Positions 7,785-16,330 of a DNA stretch of 34,674 nucleotides are shown piece after piece. The stretch is from an uncultured Lentisphaerota bacterium (GTDB lineage Bacteria > Verrucomicrobiota > Lentisphaeria > Victivallales > GWF2-50-93), in the NCBI GenBank assembly GCA_903872565.1, contig CAIQLG010000245.1, positions 1 through 34,674 of the forward strand, given 5' to 3'. The translations under genes were made by a program, and so were the position numbers. Positions within the stretch are counted from its first letter, which is position 1; the number at the start of each line of letters is the position of its first letter. The notes below the pieces were generated by a model. It did no database searches, had not been told where the DNA came from, and saw nothing but the letters and a program-made list of their open reading frames with translations.

Positions 7785-10060
7785 GTGGAACATACGACTT
7801 TTTGAACTTGTCCCCTTACGACTTCGAATGCCTAACAAGAGATTTGTTACAAAAAAAGTTAAATTTAGATTTAGAGTGCTTCACGTCTGGCCGTGACGGT
7901 GGGATTGACCTTCGTTACTCAAAGGATAAAGGAAACACTCTTATAGTTCAGTGTAAACGATATTCAAAATGGTCAGACTTGAAATCAACACTCAAGAAGG
8001 AAAAGACAAAAATAGATAGTCTTGCCCCCTCTCAATATATCCTTTCAACATCAGTTGGATTATCTCAAGATAACAAGGGTGAAATTGAAGCAATATTATC
8101 TCCACATATCAAGAATTTCAGTGATATAATTGGATGTGATGATTTAAATAGTTTGCTTCGTGATTACCAAGATGTTGAAAAGAAACACTTTAAACTCTGG
8201 ATGATTAGCACTGCTGTTTTGGAGAAAATACTCAAGAGCAGGATTTATAACTATGCGGATTTTGAGAAGGAAGAAATTGAGAAGAATGTTTATAAGTATG
8301 TTGCAAATGATAGCTTTCAGAAATCTCTCGACATTATCAAAGATAACAGGTTCGTCATAATTTCTGGAATCCCTGGGATTGGGAAGACCACTTTAGCCAG
8401 AATGCTGGCATATCACTTTTTGGCTCATGATGCCGAAGATTTCATATACTTAACTCAAAACATACAGGATGCTATTGCTTCATACAATGATGAGCGGAAG
8501 CAAATCTTTTTTTATGATGATTTTCTTGGAAGAAACTTTCTTGCTCGAACATATGCGAAAAATGAGGACAAGGACATTATTGCGTTTATTCGTAAAATTA
8601 AAAATAGTAAAGATAAGATTCTATTATTCACAACTAGAGAATATATTCTCAAGCAAGCGAAACAGGAATATGAGTCTTTTAATACTTTCAGTGGCATTGA
8701 CCTGGCAAAATGCACACTAGACCTTACATCTTATTCTAGGTCCATTAAAGCTGAAATACTCTACAACCATCTGTGTTTCTCTGGTATGCCGGATAATTAT
8801 ATTCAGATTCTTCTAAAGGAAAACAGCTTCCTCAAGATTATTGACCACAATAACTACACTCCTAGGCTTATTGACATGATGACTTTTGAGGAAAAATGGA
8901 AAGATGTCCCAGAAAATGATTTTCTTATATTCTTTCTAAATACGTTAGACAATCCCCATAGCATTTGGCAACATGCTTTCGAGACAGACATCACTCCTTT
9001 ATCTAGGAATATCCTCTTGGGTATGGTAAGTTGCCGTATGCCGATATTGATGGATGACTTGTTCTCAATCATACAGAACTTCTTGAAGAAACAAGAGAGT
9101 ACTATTGATAATATTGATTTCAATAAGGCAATAAAAGAACTCGACGGAACTTTTATTTCATGTTCTTCAATGAAAATTGGAACTTTCATGGATTTTCACA
9201 ATCCTTCTGTCTATGACTTTCTCGCTCATTACATTGCATATAACGCTCCTTCTATAATTTCTAACCTCTTGCACTCAGCTCTGTTTTATGACCAGTTTTT
9301 TGAAGCATTTCAATGGGATGTTAGAAAGGAGAGCACAGTACTTAAGAAAAACAGGATTCCTTTATCTCCTGCTGATATAACTTATGCAAAAACTGAGATT
9401 TTGAATAACTGGGATAAATACAAATCATATAAGAATATTCTTTATGAAAATTTTGCATTTAGAACTGAAATATCAGAAATGGCTAAATTGTATGTGCTAT
9501 ATTCAAACGCAAAGGAAATATTTGGCGATTTTATCGTAAAACAACTTAATAACTTTATCGCATCTGGAAAAGCTGTGGCAAGTGACGAACATGATATATT
9601 TGCAGAGATGGTTGAAGAATATGAAAGGTTCATTGTTATTAATGATTATTGCCAGTTTTTTGATAACTTCAAGTGTAATATGAATAAAATTGAAGACCTT
9701 AATACTTTTCATGACTTCGGAGAAAATATTTATTCAGAACAATTTATCAACTATATAAAAGACGATAAATTTAAGGACTTTTCACAGGAACTTGTATGGA
9801 ATGAAGTTAGCGATGTCCCTTCCACAAGCGCAGAAATGTATCTCGATGAAGTAATGAAGATTGAAGATAAATATGATTTGGATTTATCCCACTCAAGGGA
9901 ATATCTTCAAGAAGCAATGCAAAAAGCTGAAGACAGGAATATGGATGATGAATCATATCGTAGCAGTTCTTCTAGTAGTTCGTGTGAAACTAGCGATGAA
10001 GCCATAATTGATATGTTTAATAGCCTGGAGATAAACAATGACAATCCCAAAGAAACTTGA
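7781..10060 (+). CDS. Mrr-like restriction endonuclease fused to STAND (nSTAND3-type) NTPase
   Basis: 759 residues from ATG 7781, with GGAG 6 nt upstream and an ATGA overlap with the preceding gene; an ATG at 7769 lies upstream of that site. Residues about 5-130 are a PD-(D/E)XK nuclease of the Mrr type, with Asp39 and Asp43 in GRDGGIDL and Lys59 in VQCKR. A P-loop NTPase follows: Walker A GIPGIGKTT at about 196-204 and Walker B-type IFFYDDF near 246, then LLFTTREYIL, as in STAND ATPases. The remaining about 430 residues are a helical region, presumably a sensor, ending in a Ser-rich tail. Proteins of this layout are known or suspected antiphage sensors that cut DNA once triggered. The stop codon lies 23 nt inside the mod gene. 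Confidence 0.82.
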   Translation: MSGTYDFLNLSPYDFECLTRDLLQKKLNLDLECFTSGRDGGIDLRYSKDKGNTLIVQCKRYSKWSDLKSTLKKEKTKIDSLAPSQYILSTSVGLSQDNKGEIEAILSPHIKNFSDIIGCDDLNSLLRDYQDVEKKHFKLWMISTAVLEKILKSRIYNYADFEKEEIEKNVYKYVANDSFQKSLDIIKDNRFVIISGIPGIGKTTLARMLAYHFLAHDAEDFIYLTQNIQDAIASYNDERKQIFFYDDFLGRNFLARTYAKNEDKDIIAFIRKIKNSKDKILLFTTREYILKQAKQEYESFNTFSGIDLAKCTLDLTSYSRSIKAEILYNHLCFSGMPDNYIQILLKENSFLKIIDHNNYTPRLIDMMTFEEKWKDVPENDFLIFFLNTLDNPHSIWQHAFETDITPLSRNILLGMVSCRMPILMDDLFSIIQNFLKKQESTIDNIDFNKAIKELDGTFISCSSMKIGTFMDFHNPSVYDFLAHYIAYNAPSIISNLLHSALFYDQFFEAFQWDVRKESTVLKKNRIPLSPADITYAKTEILNNWDKYKSYKNILYENFAFRTEISEMAKLYVLYSNAKEIFGDFIVKQLNNFIASGKAVASDEHDIFAEMVEEYERFIVINDYCQFFDNFKCNMNKIEDLNTFHDFGENIYSEQFINYIKDDKFKDFSQELVWNEVSDVPSTSAEMYLDEVMKIEDKYDLDLSHSREYLQEAMQKAEDRNMDDESYRSSSSSSSCETSDEAIIDMFNSLEINNDNPKET

Positions 10061-11942
10061 CTTGAAGTCTATGAACATAACTGAAGACCAGTTGAAGAAG
10101 TTGAAACAGGTCTTGCCGGAAGTTTTCACTGAAGGACTGAAGGTAGACTTTGACAGGCTACGTCAGACCCTTGGTGATGCTGTTGACACCGACAGTGAAC
10201 GATTTGGAATGCAATGGCCAGGCAAGTCTGAATGCTTCAAAATCATTCAGCAACCAAGTATTGGCACGCTCAAACCCTGTGAAAAAGAGAGTGTGAATTG
10301 GGATAACACCGAAAATCTGTTTATCGAAGGAGACAACCTGGAAGTCTTGAAACTCCTCCATAAGTCATATTACGGCCAAGTCAAAATGATTTATATCGAC
10401 CCCCCATACAACACCGGCAAAGAATTCATATATCCTGATAAATATTCTGAAACTCTTCAAACCTATCTTGCCTATACAGGACAAGTCAATGAAGAAGGAA
10501 TAAAATTCTCGACTAACACTGAGTCTGAAGGCCGTTTTCATTCTAAATGGATGAACATGATGTATCCACGACTCTTTATTGCAAGAAACTTTCTTAGAGA
10601 TGATGGATTGATATTCCTTTCAATTGATGATTGTGAAGTAACGAATGCAAGGAAATTGATGGATGATATTTTTGGAGAAGAAAATTTTATTGATACTATG
10701 ATATGGAAAAAAAGATATGGAGGAGGAGCAAAAGAAAAATACTTAGTATCTCTGCATGAATACATTCTCGTATATGCCAAGGATGAAACTACGCTTGAAG
10801 AACTTTTTGTGCCACTCACAGAAGAATCGGTTAAAAGATATTACACCCAGAAAGACCTTAATTTCCATACACGTGGTCCTTATCGAACACACCCTTTGGA
10901 AGCAACGAAAAGTATGGGAGAAAGGCCTAATTTAGTTTTTCCTATACGTGGACCAGATGGGACGGAAATTCTCCCAAAGAGGCAATGGCTATGGAGTAAA
11001 GACCGTGTTAAAGATGCCATTCGAGATGGGAATTTGGAATTTGTTAGAGGAAAAGATGGTGAATGGACCGTTCACACAAAGCAATATCTGAAAGATGAAA
11101 ATGGCCATATTCGCCAAGGGAAAGCTTTTTCATTAATTGATGACATTTATACCCAACACGGAACCAATGAAATTATTGATATTTTTGGGAATGCACAAAT
11201 ATTTCCCTTCCCTAAACCATCTGAACTAATAAAACGTCTGATTGAAATAACATCGAAAGACAAAAATGAATTAATTCTTGACTTTTTCTCGGGCTCTTGT
11301 GCAACAGCAAATGCAGTCATAGACCTTAACAAGGAGGATGGAGGCAACCGGAAATTCATCATGGTTCAGCTACCAGAACCCTGCGAGGAATCGTCTGAGG
11401 CTTTCAAAGCAGGCTATAAAACAATTGCTGATATAGGTAAAGAACGTATTCGTCGAGTCATAAAGAGAAACAAAGAGGGACAAAAAGAAAAAGGGGAAGA
11501 CTTGTTTGATGGCGGTAAATCCAAACAAGATTTAGGATTCAAGGTCTTCAAATTGGACAGTTCAAACTTCAAGATTTGGGATGGTGAAATCAAAGACGAT
11601 GCTAAACTTCAAAAACAAATTGAACTGGCAATTGACCATGTTGACCCAGATAGCAAGCCAGAAGATATTCTTCATGAAATTCTCCTGAAAGCAGGTTTTG
11701 TACTTACAACAAAAATTGCAAAACTCGAACTTGCAGGGAAAACAGTATATTCCGTTGAAGACAATGCCCTCCTAATCTGCCTGGACGGAGAATTGAACAA
11801 AGGGGTCATTACAGCAATGGCAAAACTCTCTCCTGCAAGAGTCGTATGTCTCGACCAAGGCTTCAAAAACAACGACCAGCTTAAAACAAACGCTGTCCAG
11901 ATAATGAAATCCCACGGTGTTGAAGACTTCAGAACGGTATAG
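10038..11942 (+). CDS. mod: Type III restriction-modification DNA methyltransferase (adenine-specific)
   Basis: A 634-residue beta-class N6-adenine methyltransferase, the modification and specificity subunit of a type III system. The catalytic motif DPPYNTGKEF is at 121-130, before the S-adenosylmethionine-binding motif (DFFSGSCATANAV, from about 415), the beta-class order. The target-recognition region lies between them, roughly 220-390. The N-terminal about 90 residues (MNITEDQLKKLKQVLPEVF) are the usual Mod leader. GGAG lies 7 nt before the ATG, and the start overlaps the STAND gene by 23 nt, so the two are co-transcribed. The motif is intact, so an active enzyme is expected. The partner res gene follows after two inserted genes. 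Confidence 0.95.
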   Translation: MTIPKKLDLKSMNITEDQLKKLKQVLPEVFTEGLKVDFDRLRQTLGDAVDTDSERFGMQWPGKSECFKIIQQPSIGTLKPCEKESVNWDNTENLFIEGDNLEVLKLLHKSYYGQVKMIYIDPPYNTGKEFIYPDKYSETLQTYLAYTGQVNEEGIKFSTNTESEGRFHSKWMNMMYPRLFIARNFLRDDGLIFLSIDDCEVTNARKLMDDIFGEENFIDTMIWKKRYGGGAKEKYLVSLHEYILVYAKDETTLEELFVPLTEESVKRYYTQKDLNFHTRGPYRTHPLEATKSMGERPNLVFPIRGPDGTEILPKRQWLWSKDRVKDAIRDGNLEFVRGKDGEWTVHTKQYLKDENGHIRQGKAFSLIDDIYTQHGTNEIIDIFGNAQIFPFPKPSELIKRLIEITSKDKNELILDFFSGSCATANAVIDLNKEDGGNRKFIMVQLPEPCEESSEAFKAGYKTIADIGKERIRRVIKRNKEGQKEKGEDLFDGGKSKQDLGFKVFKLDSSNFKIWDGEIKDDAKLQKQIELAIDHVDPDSKPEDILHEILLKAGFVLTTKIAKLELAGKTVYSVEDNALLICLDGELNKGVITAMAKLSPARVVCLDQGFKNNDQLKTNAVQIMKSHGVEDFRTV

Positions 11943-11951
11943 GAGAATATT

Positions 11952-12668
11952 ATGAATGAGTTCAATATTTATTGTGATGAGTCTTGCCATTTGGAAAACG
12001 ATGGAGAGAAGGTGATGGTCATCGGGGCGGTAACATGTCCGACCAAGGAGACGAGGCAGATTGCGGATGAAATCCGCGATGTGAAACAAAAATTTGGAAT
12101 TTCTCGACATTTTGAGCTGAAATGGACAAAGGTATCTCCTGGCAAAACTGATTTTTATCTCGCCCTTGTTGATTATTTTTATAAAAATCCTCTTTTGTCT
12201 TTTCGAGCACTGGTAATTCCTGACAAGACACTTCTTAACCACGCAGCCTTTGGACATAGCCATGATGAATGGTACTACAAGATGTACTTTGATATGCTGA
12301 AGGTTATTATAGAACCTGAATCTGCCTATAACATCTATATTGACATCAAAGACACCTGCGGAGTCCAAAAAATCTCAAAGCTTCACGATGTTCTCTGTAA
12401 TAACATCTATGATTTTTCACGAGATATTATCCGGAAGATTCAACAGGTTCACTCTCACGAAGTCGAACAGCTCCAACTGGCAGACTTGTTTATCGGAGCC
12501 CTGAAGACCGCAGTGCTTGGCAAGAGTGAAAGCGAGGCTAAAAAAGCAATCATAGAGAGAATAAAAGCTGCCTCGCACTACGACCTAACCCGAAGTACGC
12601 TGCTTCGTGAATCGAAAACAAATATTTTGATTTGGCAGGCAAACCAAAACGGGGGTAACCATGTCTGA
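11952..12668 (+). CDS. DUF3800 protein, predicted RNase H-fold nuclease
   Basis: 238 residues. The hallmarks of DUF3800 are present: YCDES at the N-terminus (Asp9, Glu10), HFELKW (Glu55), YIDIKD (Asp131, Asp134) and QLQLADLFIGALK (Asp178). The acidic residues fit the RNase H-like fold predicted for the family; a nuclease activity is inferred, not shown. GGAG lies 6 nt before the ATG, and the gene starts 9 nt after mod stops. Its own stop lies inside the next gene (8-nt overlap), so mod, this gene and the next are probably translated as a unit. DUF3800 proteins often sit beside restriction or mobile-element genes. Confidence 0.85.
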   Translation: MNEFNIYCDESCHLENDGEKVMVIGAVTCPTKETRQIADEIRDVKQKFGISRHFELKWTKVSPGKTDFYLALVDYFYKNPLLSFRALVIPDKTLLNHAAFGHSHDEWYYKMYFDMLKVIIEPESAYNIYIDIKDTCGVQKISKLHDVLCNNIYDFSRDIIRKIQQVHSHEVEQLQLADLFIGALKTAVLGKSESEAKKAIIERIKAASHYDLTRSTLLRESKTNILIWQANQNGGNHV

Positions 12669-13227
12669 AAGCTATCCGGATTGGCTGCCTCCTTTAGAAC
12701 ACATTAACAGCTATGGTGGAGACTGGCATAAATATGTTGATGTACTTTATGCCATCTACGAGCTGGATTTCATCCGGAACAAATTTAACTACAATTCAAA
12801 GCGAGTTAGCACTAAACGCGAACCATATACAAATGGGAAGGATAGAACGTTCTGGCATATTATTCAAAAGGATGAAACAAACAGCGGCAATGAGGATGAT
12901 AGGACTCCTGATTTCAGGCGTTGTGAGAGGATACGGTGGCCCAAGCCAATTATTCAAAATCATCAGTATGTTATAATAAAAAAATGGCAACGAGTAAAAC
13001 GCAAAATAAAAGGGACGAAACCCAGAACTTACTTATGGTTCAACGACGAATATCTCGTTGTCCTTGAAGAACGAAATAAATATGTTCTTTTTATTACAGC
13101 CTTCCCGACAGAAAGAGGACATTCCATTGCAAAATTGGAGAAAGAATTTCAGGATGCTAAAAAAGAGAATCGAAAGGCGGATGCCGCCAAAGCGGCATCG
13201 GAGACTCCTTCCGCACATGGTGGATGA
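12661..13227 (+). CDS. Uncharacterised 188-aa protein, possibly a BECR-fold RNase-like toxin
   Basis: I know no named family for this protein. It starts inside the DUF3800 gene (ATG 12661, GGGGG 5 nt upstream). Visible features are TFWHII (His66), DRTPDFRRCERIRWP (Arg86, Arg87), TYLWFNDEYLVVLEER and LFITAFP (near 145), then KLEKEF. The order His, Arg-rich strand, hydrophobic strand, (T)AxP resembles the barnase/EndoU/colicin/RelE (BECR) nucleases found in phage and toxin proteins, so an RNase activity is possible but unproven. The last about 17 residues (ADAAKAASETPSAHGG) are low-complexity and coincide with a palindromic DNA element. It is paired with DUF3800 between mod and res. Confidence 0.6.
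   Translation: MSESYPDWLPPLEHINSYGGDWHKYVDVLYAIYELDFIRNKFNYNSKRVSTKREPYTNGKDRTFWHIIQKDETNSGNEDDRTPDFRRCERIRWPKPIIQNHQYVIIKKWQRVKRKIKGTKPRTYLWFNDEYLVVLEERNKYVLFITAFPTERGHSIAKLEKEFQDAKKENRKADAAKAASETPSAHGG
13177..13214. repeat. Palindromic element inside the 3' end of the 188-aa gene
   Basis: The outer arms GCGGA/TCCGC enclose a perfect 8-bp hairpin GATGCCGC-CAAA-GCGGCATC (13180-13199) and a small one GGAG-A-CTCC (13200-13208). The three-way layout echoes the intergenic repeats, and GGATGCCnC also occurs in the element at 16235. Its G+C content contrasts with the A+T-rich gene around it. Confidence 0.55.
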
Positions 13228-13289
13228 GCTACTGATATTATAAGCCCGTCCCCCAAATAAACAAGTAATTTATGGGAAAAAGATAAAAA

Positions 13290-16184
13290 ATGCAATTCAA
13301 ATTTGATGCCAATCAGCAATATCAGTTAGACGCTATCCAGGCTGTCATAGACATTTTCGAAGGGCAGAAGCTCAAGCAGGGGGCATTGGAAATCAATTTC
13401 CAGGATACATTTGATTTCATTGGACAGACAATGTTTCAAGGAGAGCTTGGATTTGGAAATGCTCTATTCCCTAATGACGAAATCCTCGATGCAAATCTGG
13501 CTAAGGTCAAAAAACGTAATAATATCCATCAATCTGAAAGTATAAAAACTCGTGGTCGCAACTTTACCGTTGAAATGGAGACCGGGACAGGAAAGACCTA
13601 TGTATATATGCGGACAATGTTCGAGTTGAACAAGAAATACGACTTCAAAAAGTTTATCATCGTTGTTCCATCGGTAGCTATCCGTGAAGGCGTACTAAAA
13701 TTCATCGATATGACCAAAGAACATTTTCGTGAACTTTATGACAATATTCCCTTCAACCATTTCGTCTACGACTCTACCAGAACAAATCAGCTCCGTGGAT
13801 ATGCCACTGGGAACGAAATGCAGATAATGATTATCAACATCGACTCCTTCAACAAAAAGGACATAAATATCATCTACGACCATCGTGACAAGATGGGCGG
13901 AAGAAAACCAATTGAGTTTATCCAGGCGACTAACCCGATTGTCATTTTAGATGAGCCACAGAATATGGAGAGCGAGAATGCAAGAAATGCCATAGCCTCT
14001 CTGAACCCCATGTGTACTCTTCGCTATTCAGCCACTCACAGGGATAAATACAACCTTATTTATCAACTCAACCCTGTTAAGGCCTTCCAGATGAAGCTGG
14101 TCAAAAAGATTTCGGTCTGCAACGTTATTGCCGAGAATGACCCGACCAACGCCTTCCTCAAGGTTGAAAATATCACGAACCAAGATGGACGCTTCCGGGT
14201 TAGGTTAAAACACTATAAAATGTCAGAAGAAGGGCCTAAAATCACGACTGGAAATTTCAAAAAGGATGATGACCTGTATGTGAAGTCAGGAGAACAGGAG
14301 GTTTACCGTAATTTCATCATAACGGAAATCAATGCCAAGCCAGGAATGGAATATGTAAAGTTTGCCAATGGTCTCCGTTTGAAACTTGGAGAGGAACAGG
14401 GTAGTTCCCGTGATGAAATTGTCAGGAAGCAGATACAGGAAACCATAAAGGCTCACTTTGAAAAAGAAATTCAAGTCAAAGGCATGGGATTGAAAGTTCT
14501 ATCGCTCTTTTTTCTTGACAGGGTGGATAACTACCGTATTTATCAGGAAGGAGGAACAGCTCTTGGCAAATATGCCAACTGGTTCGAAGAGATATATTCA
14601 GAGCTTGCCGAGGAATATCGCAATTTGTTATCGGGGGAGATGTTTCCCGCTCAAAAAGTCCATAATGGCTATTTTTCAAGAGACCGTGAAGGACATATCA
14701 AGGACACTCGAGGGAATACCCAGGCCGATGATGACACCTATCATTTGATAATGAGGGACAAGGAGAGGCTGCTTGACTTGGACAATCCCCTTAAATTCAT
14801 CTTCTCACACTCCGCCCTTCGAGAAGGCTGGGACAACCCAAATGTCTTCCAGATATGCACTCTGAACGAAACCACCTCTGCCATCAAGAAACGGCAGGAG
14901 ATTGGTCGTGGAATGCGTTTGCCGGTAAATCAAAAAGGAGAGAGGGTCTTTGATGAGTATGTCAACAATCTCGTCGTTGTGGCAAATGAAAGTTATCAGG
15001 AATTTGTAGATAAACTCCAGAAGGAATTCGAGGAGGAAGGTATCGTCTTCGGGAGACTGCCAATAGATGCCTTTCTGGATATTGCCTATATCAAGGACGG
15101 AATGGAGAATAAGATTAACCGTGAACAGTCTGAGGAGATTTACGAACATCTGCAAAAACAGGGATGGATAGCGGAAGATGGCTTCATAAAGAAAGAATTT
15201 AAGGAAGCTGTCGAGAGCCACACTTTTGTTGTACATGAGGAATTTCGACAAATTACTCAGGACATTATCCGGACCATTGAACAACATCAAATTGAGAATC
15301 ACATTGATGACCATAGCAAGAAGGTTAAAGGCAAGCTCAACACTAAAGTGCTCCTCGACCCGGAATTTGAGAAATTCTGGAACAACATAAACACCCGTAC
15401 CATTTATTCTGTTCAATATTCGACCAAGGAGCTGATTGGAAAGGCAACTCAGGCTATCTCTAAAATGGACAAGATTGAACCCCCGAAACTGCGGACCACC
15501 ATGGCAGATGTCAATGTCGAGGACAAGGGCATAAGTGCTGCCATGATTAGGACACCGGAAGAGACATATGCCCCAAAGGCAATACGTGTGCCTGACATAT
15601 TGTCTTATATCCAAGGCAAGGTTGAACTTACCCGGAGCACCATCTTTGAAATTCTTAAGAGTTCAAACCGCTTGGCTGAATTCGCTGTTAATCCTCAGCG
15701 TTTTATGGATGCAGTGGTCAAGGAAATCCGTGATGTGCTCCACCGTATGATTATTGAAGGCATTCAGTATGAACGGCTGGAGGGTATTTCATATCAAATG
15801 TCCCGCTTCTATGAGGATGAGCATAAGCTGGAGTTTGCCAACGACCGTATCGTTGCTACTGACAAATCCGTCTACAACTATATTCTTTATGAATCTGGAG
15901 TGGAAAAGAAGTTTGCCGAAGAGCTGGAAAACATGCGGAACATCAAGTTTTTCATAAAACTACCATCCTGGTTCCGTGTCCCAACTCCGATTGGCGACTA
16001 TAACCCCGACTGGGCTATCCTGAAACAGAATGGGGAGATTGTCTACATGATTCGAGAAACAAAATCTACCAAGGACAAACTAAAGCTCCGACTTCCCGAG
16101 ACAGATAAAATAGTCTGTGGATTCAAACACTTTGAATCTATCGGCGTGGATTACGATGTCGCAACAAATAGTTCAGAAATATAA
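13290..16184 (+). CDS. res: Type III restriction enzyme, helicase-endonuclease subunit
   Basis: A 964-residue Res subunit. Superfamily 2 helicase motifs occur in order: Walker A TGTGKT at 98-103; the DEAD-type box as DEPQ at 221-224; SAT in LRYSATH shortly after; REGWDNPNVFQI; and QEIGRGMRLPV (motif VI). The C-terminal PD-(D/E)XK nuclease has Asp907 (NPDWAI) and Glu923-Thr-Lys925 (RETKS), so the catalytic triad is intact. It translocates on DNA with ATP and cuts when paired with Mod. It follows the 188-aa gene by 62 nt with a modest purine-rich ribosome site. No frameshift or phase-variable repeat tract is visible in mod or res. Confidence 0.95.
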   Translation: MQFKFDANQQYQLDAIQAVIDIFEGQKLKQGALEINFQDTFDFIGQTMFQGELGFGNALFPNDEILDANLAKVKKRNNIHQSESIKTRGRNFTVEMETGTGKTYVYMRTMFELNKKYDFKKFIIVVPSVAIREGVLKFIDMTKEHFRELYDNIPFNHFVYDSTRTNQLRGYATGNEMQIMIINIDSFNKKDINIIYDHRDKMGGRKPIEFIQATNPIVILDEPQNMESENARNAIASLNPMCTLRYSATHRDKYNLIYQLNPVKAFQMKLVKKISVCNVIAENDPTNAFLKVENITNQDGRFRVRLKHYKMSEEGPKITTGNFKKDDDLYVKSGEQEVYRNFIITEINAKPGMEYVKFANGLRLKLGEEQGSSRDEIVRKQIQETIKAHFEKEIQVKGMGLKVLSLFFLDRVDNYRIYQEGGTALGKYANWFEEIYSELAEEYRNLLSGEMFPAQKVHNGYFSRDREGHIKDTRGNTQADDDTYHLIMRDKERLLDLDNPLKFIFSHSALREGWDNPNVFQICTLNETTSAIKKRQEIGRGMRLPVNQKGERVFDEYVNNLVVVANESYQEFVDKLQKEFEEEGIVFGRLPIDAFLDIAYIKDGMENKINREQSEEIYEHLQKQGWIAEDGFIKKEFKEAVESHTFVVHEEFRQITQDIIRTIEQHQIENHIDDHSKKVKGKLNTKVLLDPEFEKFWNNINTRTIYSVQYSTKELIGKATQAISKMDKIEPPKLRTTMADVNVEDKGISAAMIRTPEETYAPKAIRVPDILSYIQGKVELTRSTIFEILKSSNRLAEFAVNPQRFMDAVVKEIRDVLHRMIIEGIQYERLEGISYQMSRFYEDEHKLEFANDRIVATDKSVYNYILYESGVEKKFAEELENMRNIKFFIKLPSWFRVPTPIGDYNPDWAILKQNGEIVYMIRETKSTKDKLKLRLPETDKIVCGFKHFESIGVDYDVATNSSEI

Positions 16185-16234
16185 GGCAATTATGGATGAC
16201 TTTCTTGATTCCAATTACGGAAATTGTATTTGTG

Positions 16235-16265
16235 GTAGGGATGCCTCACCGAGGCGTCCGCCTAC
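16235..16265. repeat. Single-lobed palindrome ending GTAGG/CCTAC
   Basis: The arms GTAGG/CCTAC surround GATGCCTC-ACC-GAGGCGTC (7 of 8 pairs Watson-Crick, one G-T). This is half the size of the bilobed elements. It lies between res (plus, ends 16184) and htpX (minus, ends 16331), where it may also serve as a terminator. Confidence 0.55.
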
Positions 16266-16330
16266 TTCAATTAACAAAATAAATCTGTTCAACCCAGCTA
16301 TACGCTTTAATTTTTTGGAAAGGGCAAATT

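Noticed and set aside
10038..16184. Phase-variable type III system
   Set aside because: I found no long mono-, di- or tetranucleotide tract in mod or res that would allow slipped-strand switching.
7202..16330. Prophage or integrative element carrying the defence genes
   Set aside because: No integrase, tRNA target, terminal direct repeats or phage structural genes were seen; only a composition change and a gene stump at the left side.
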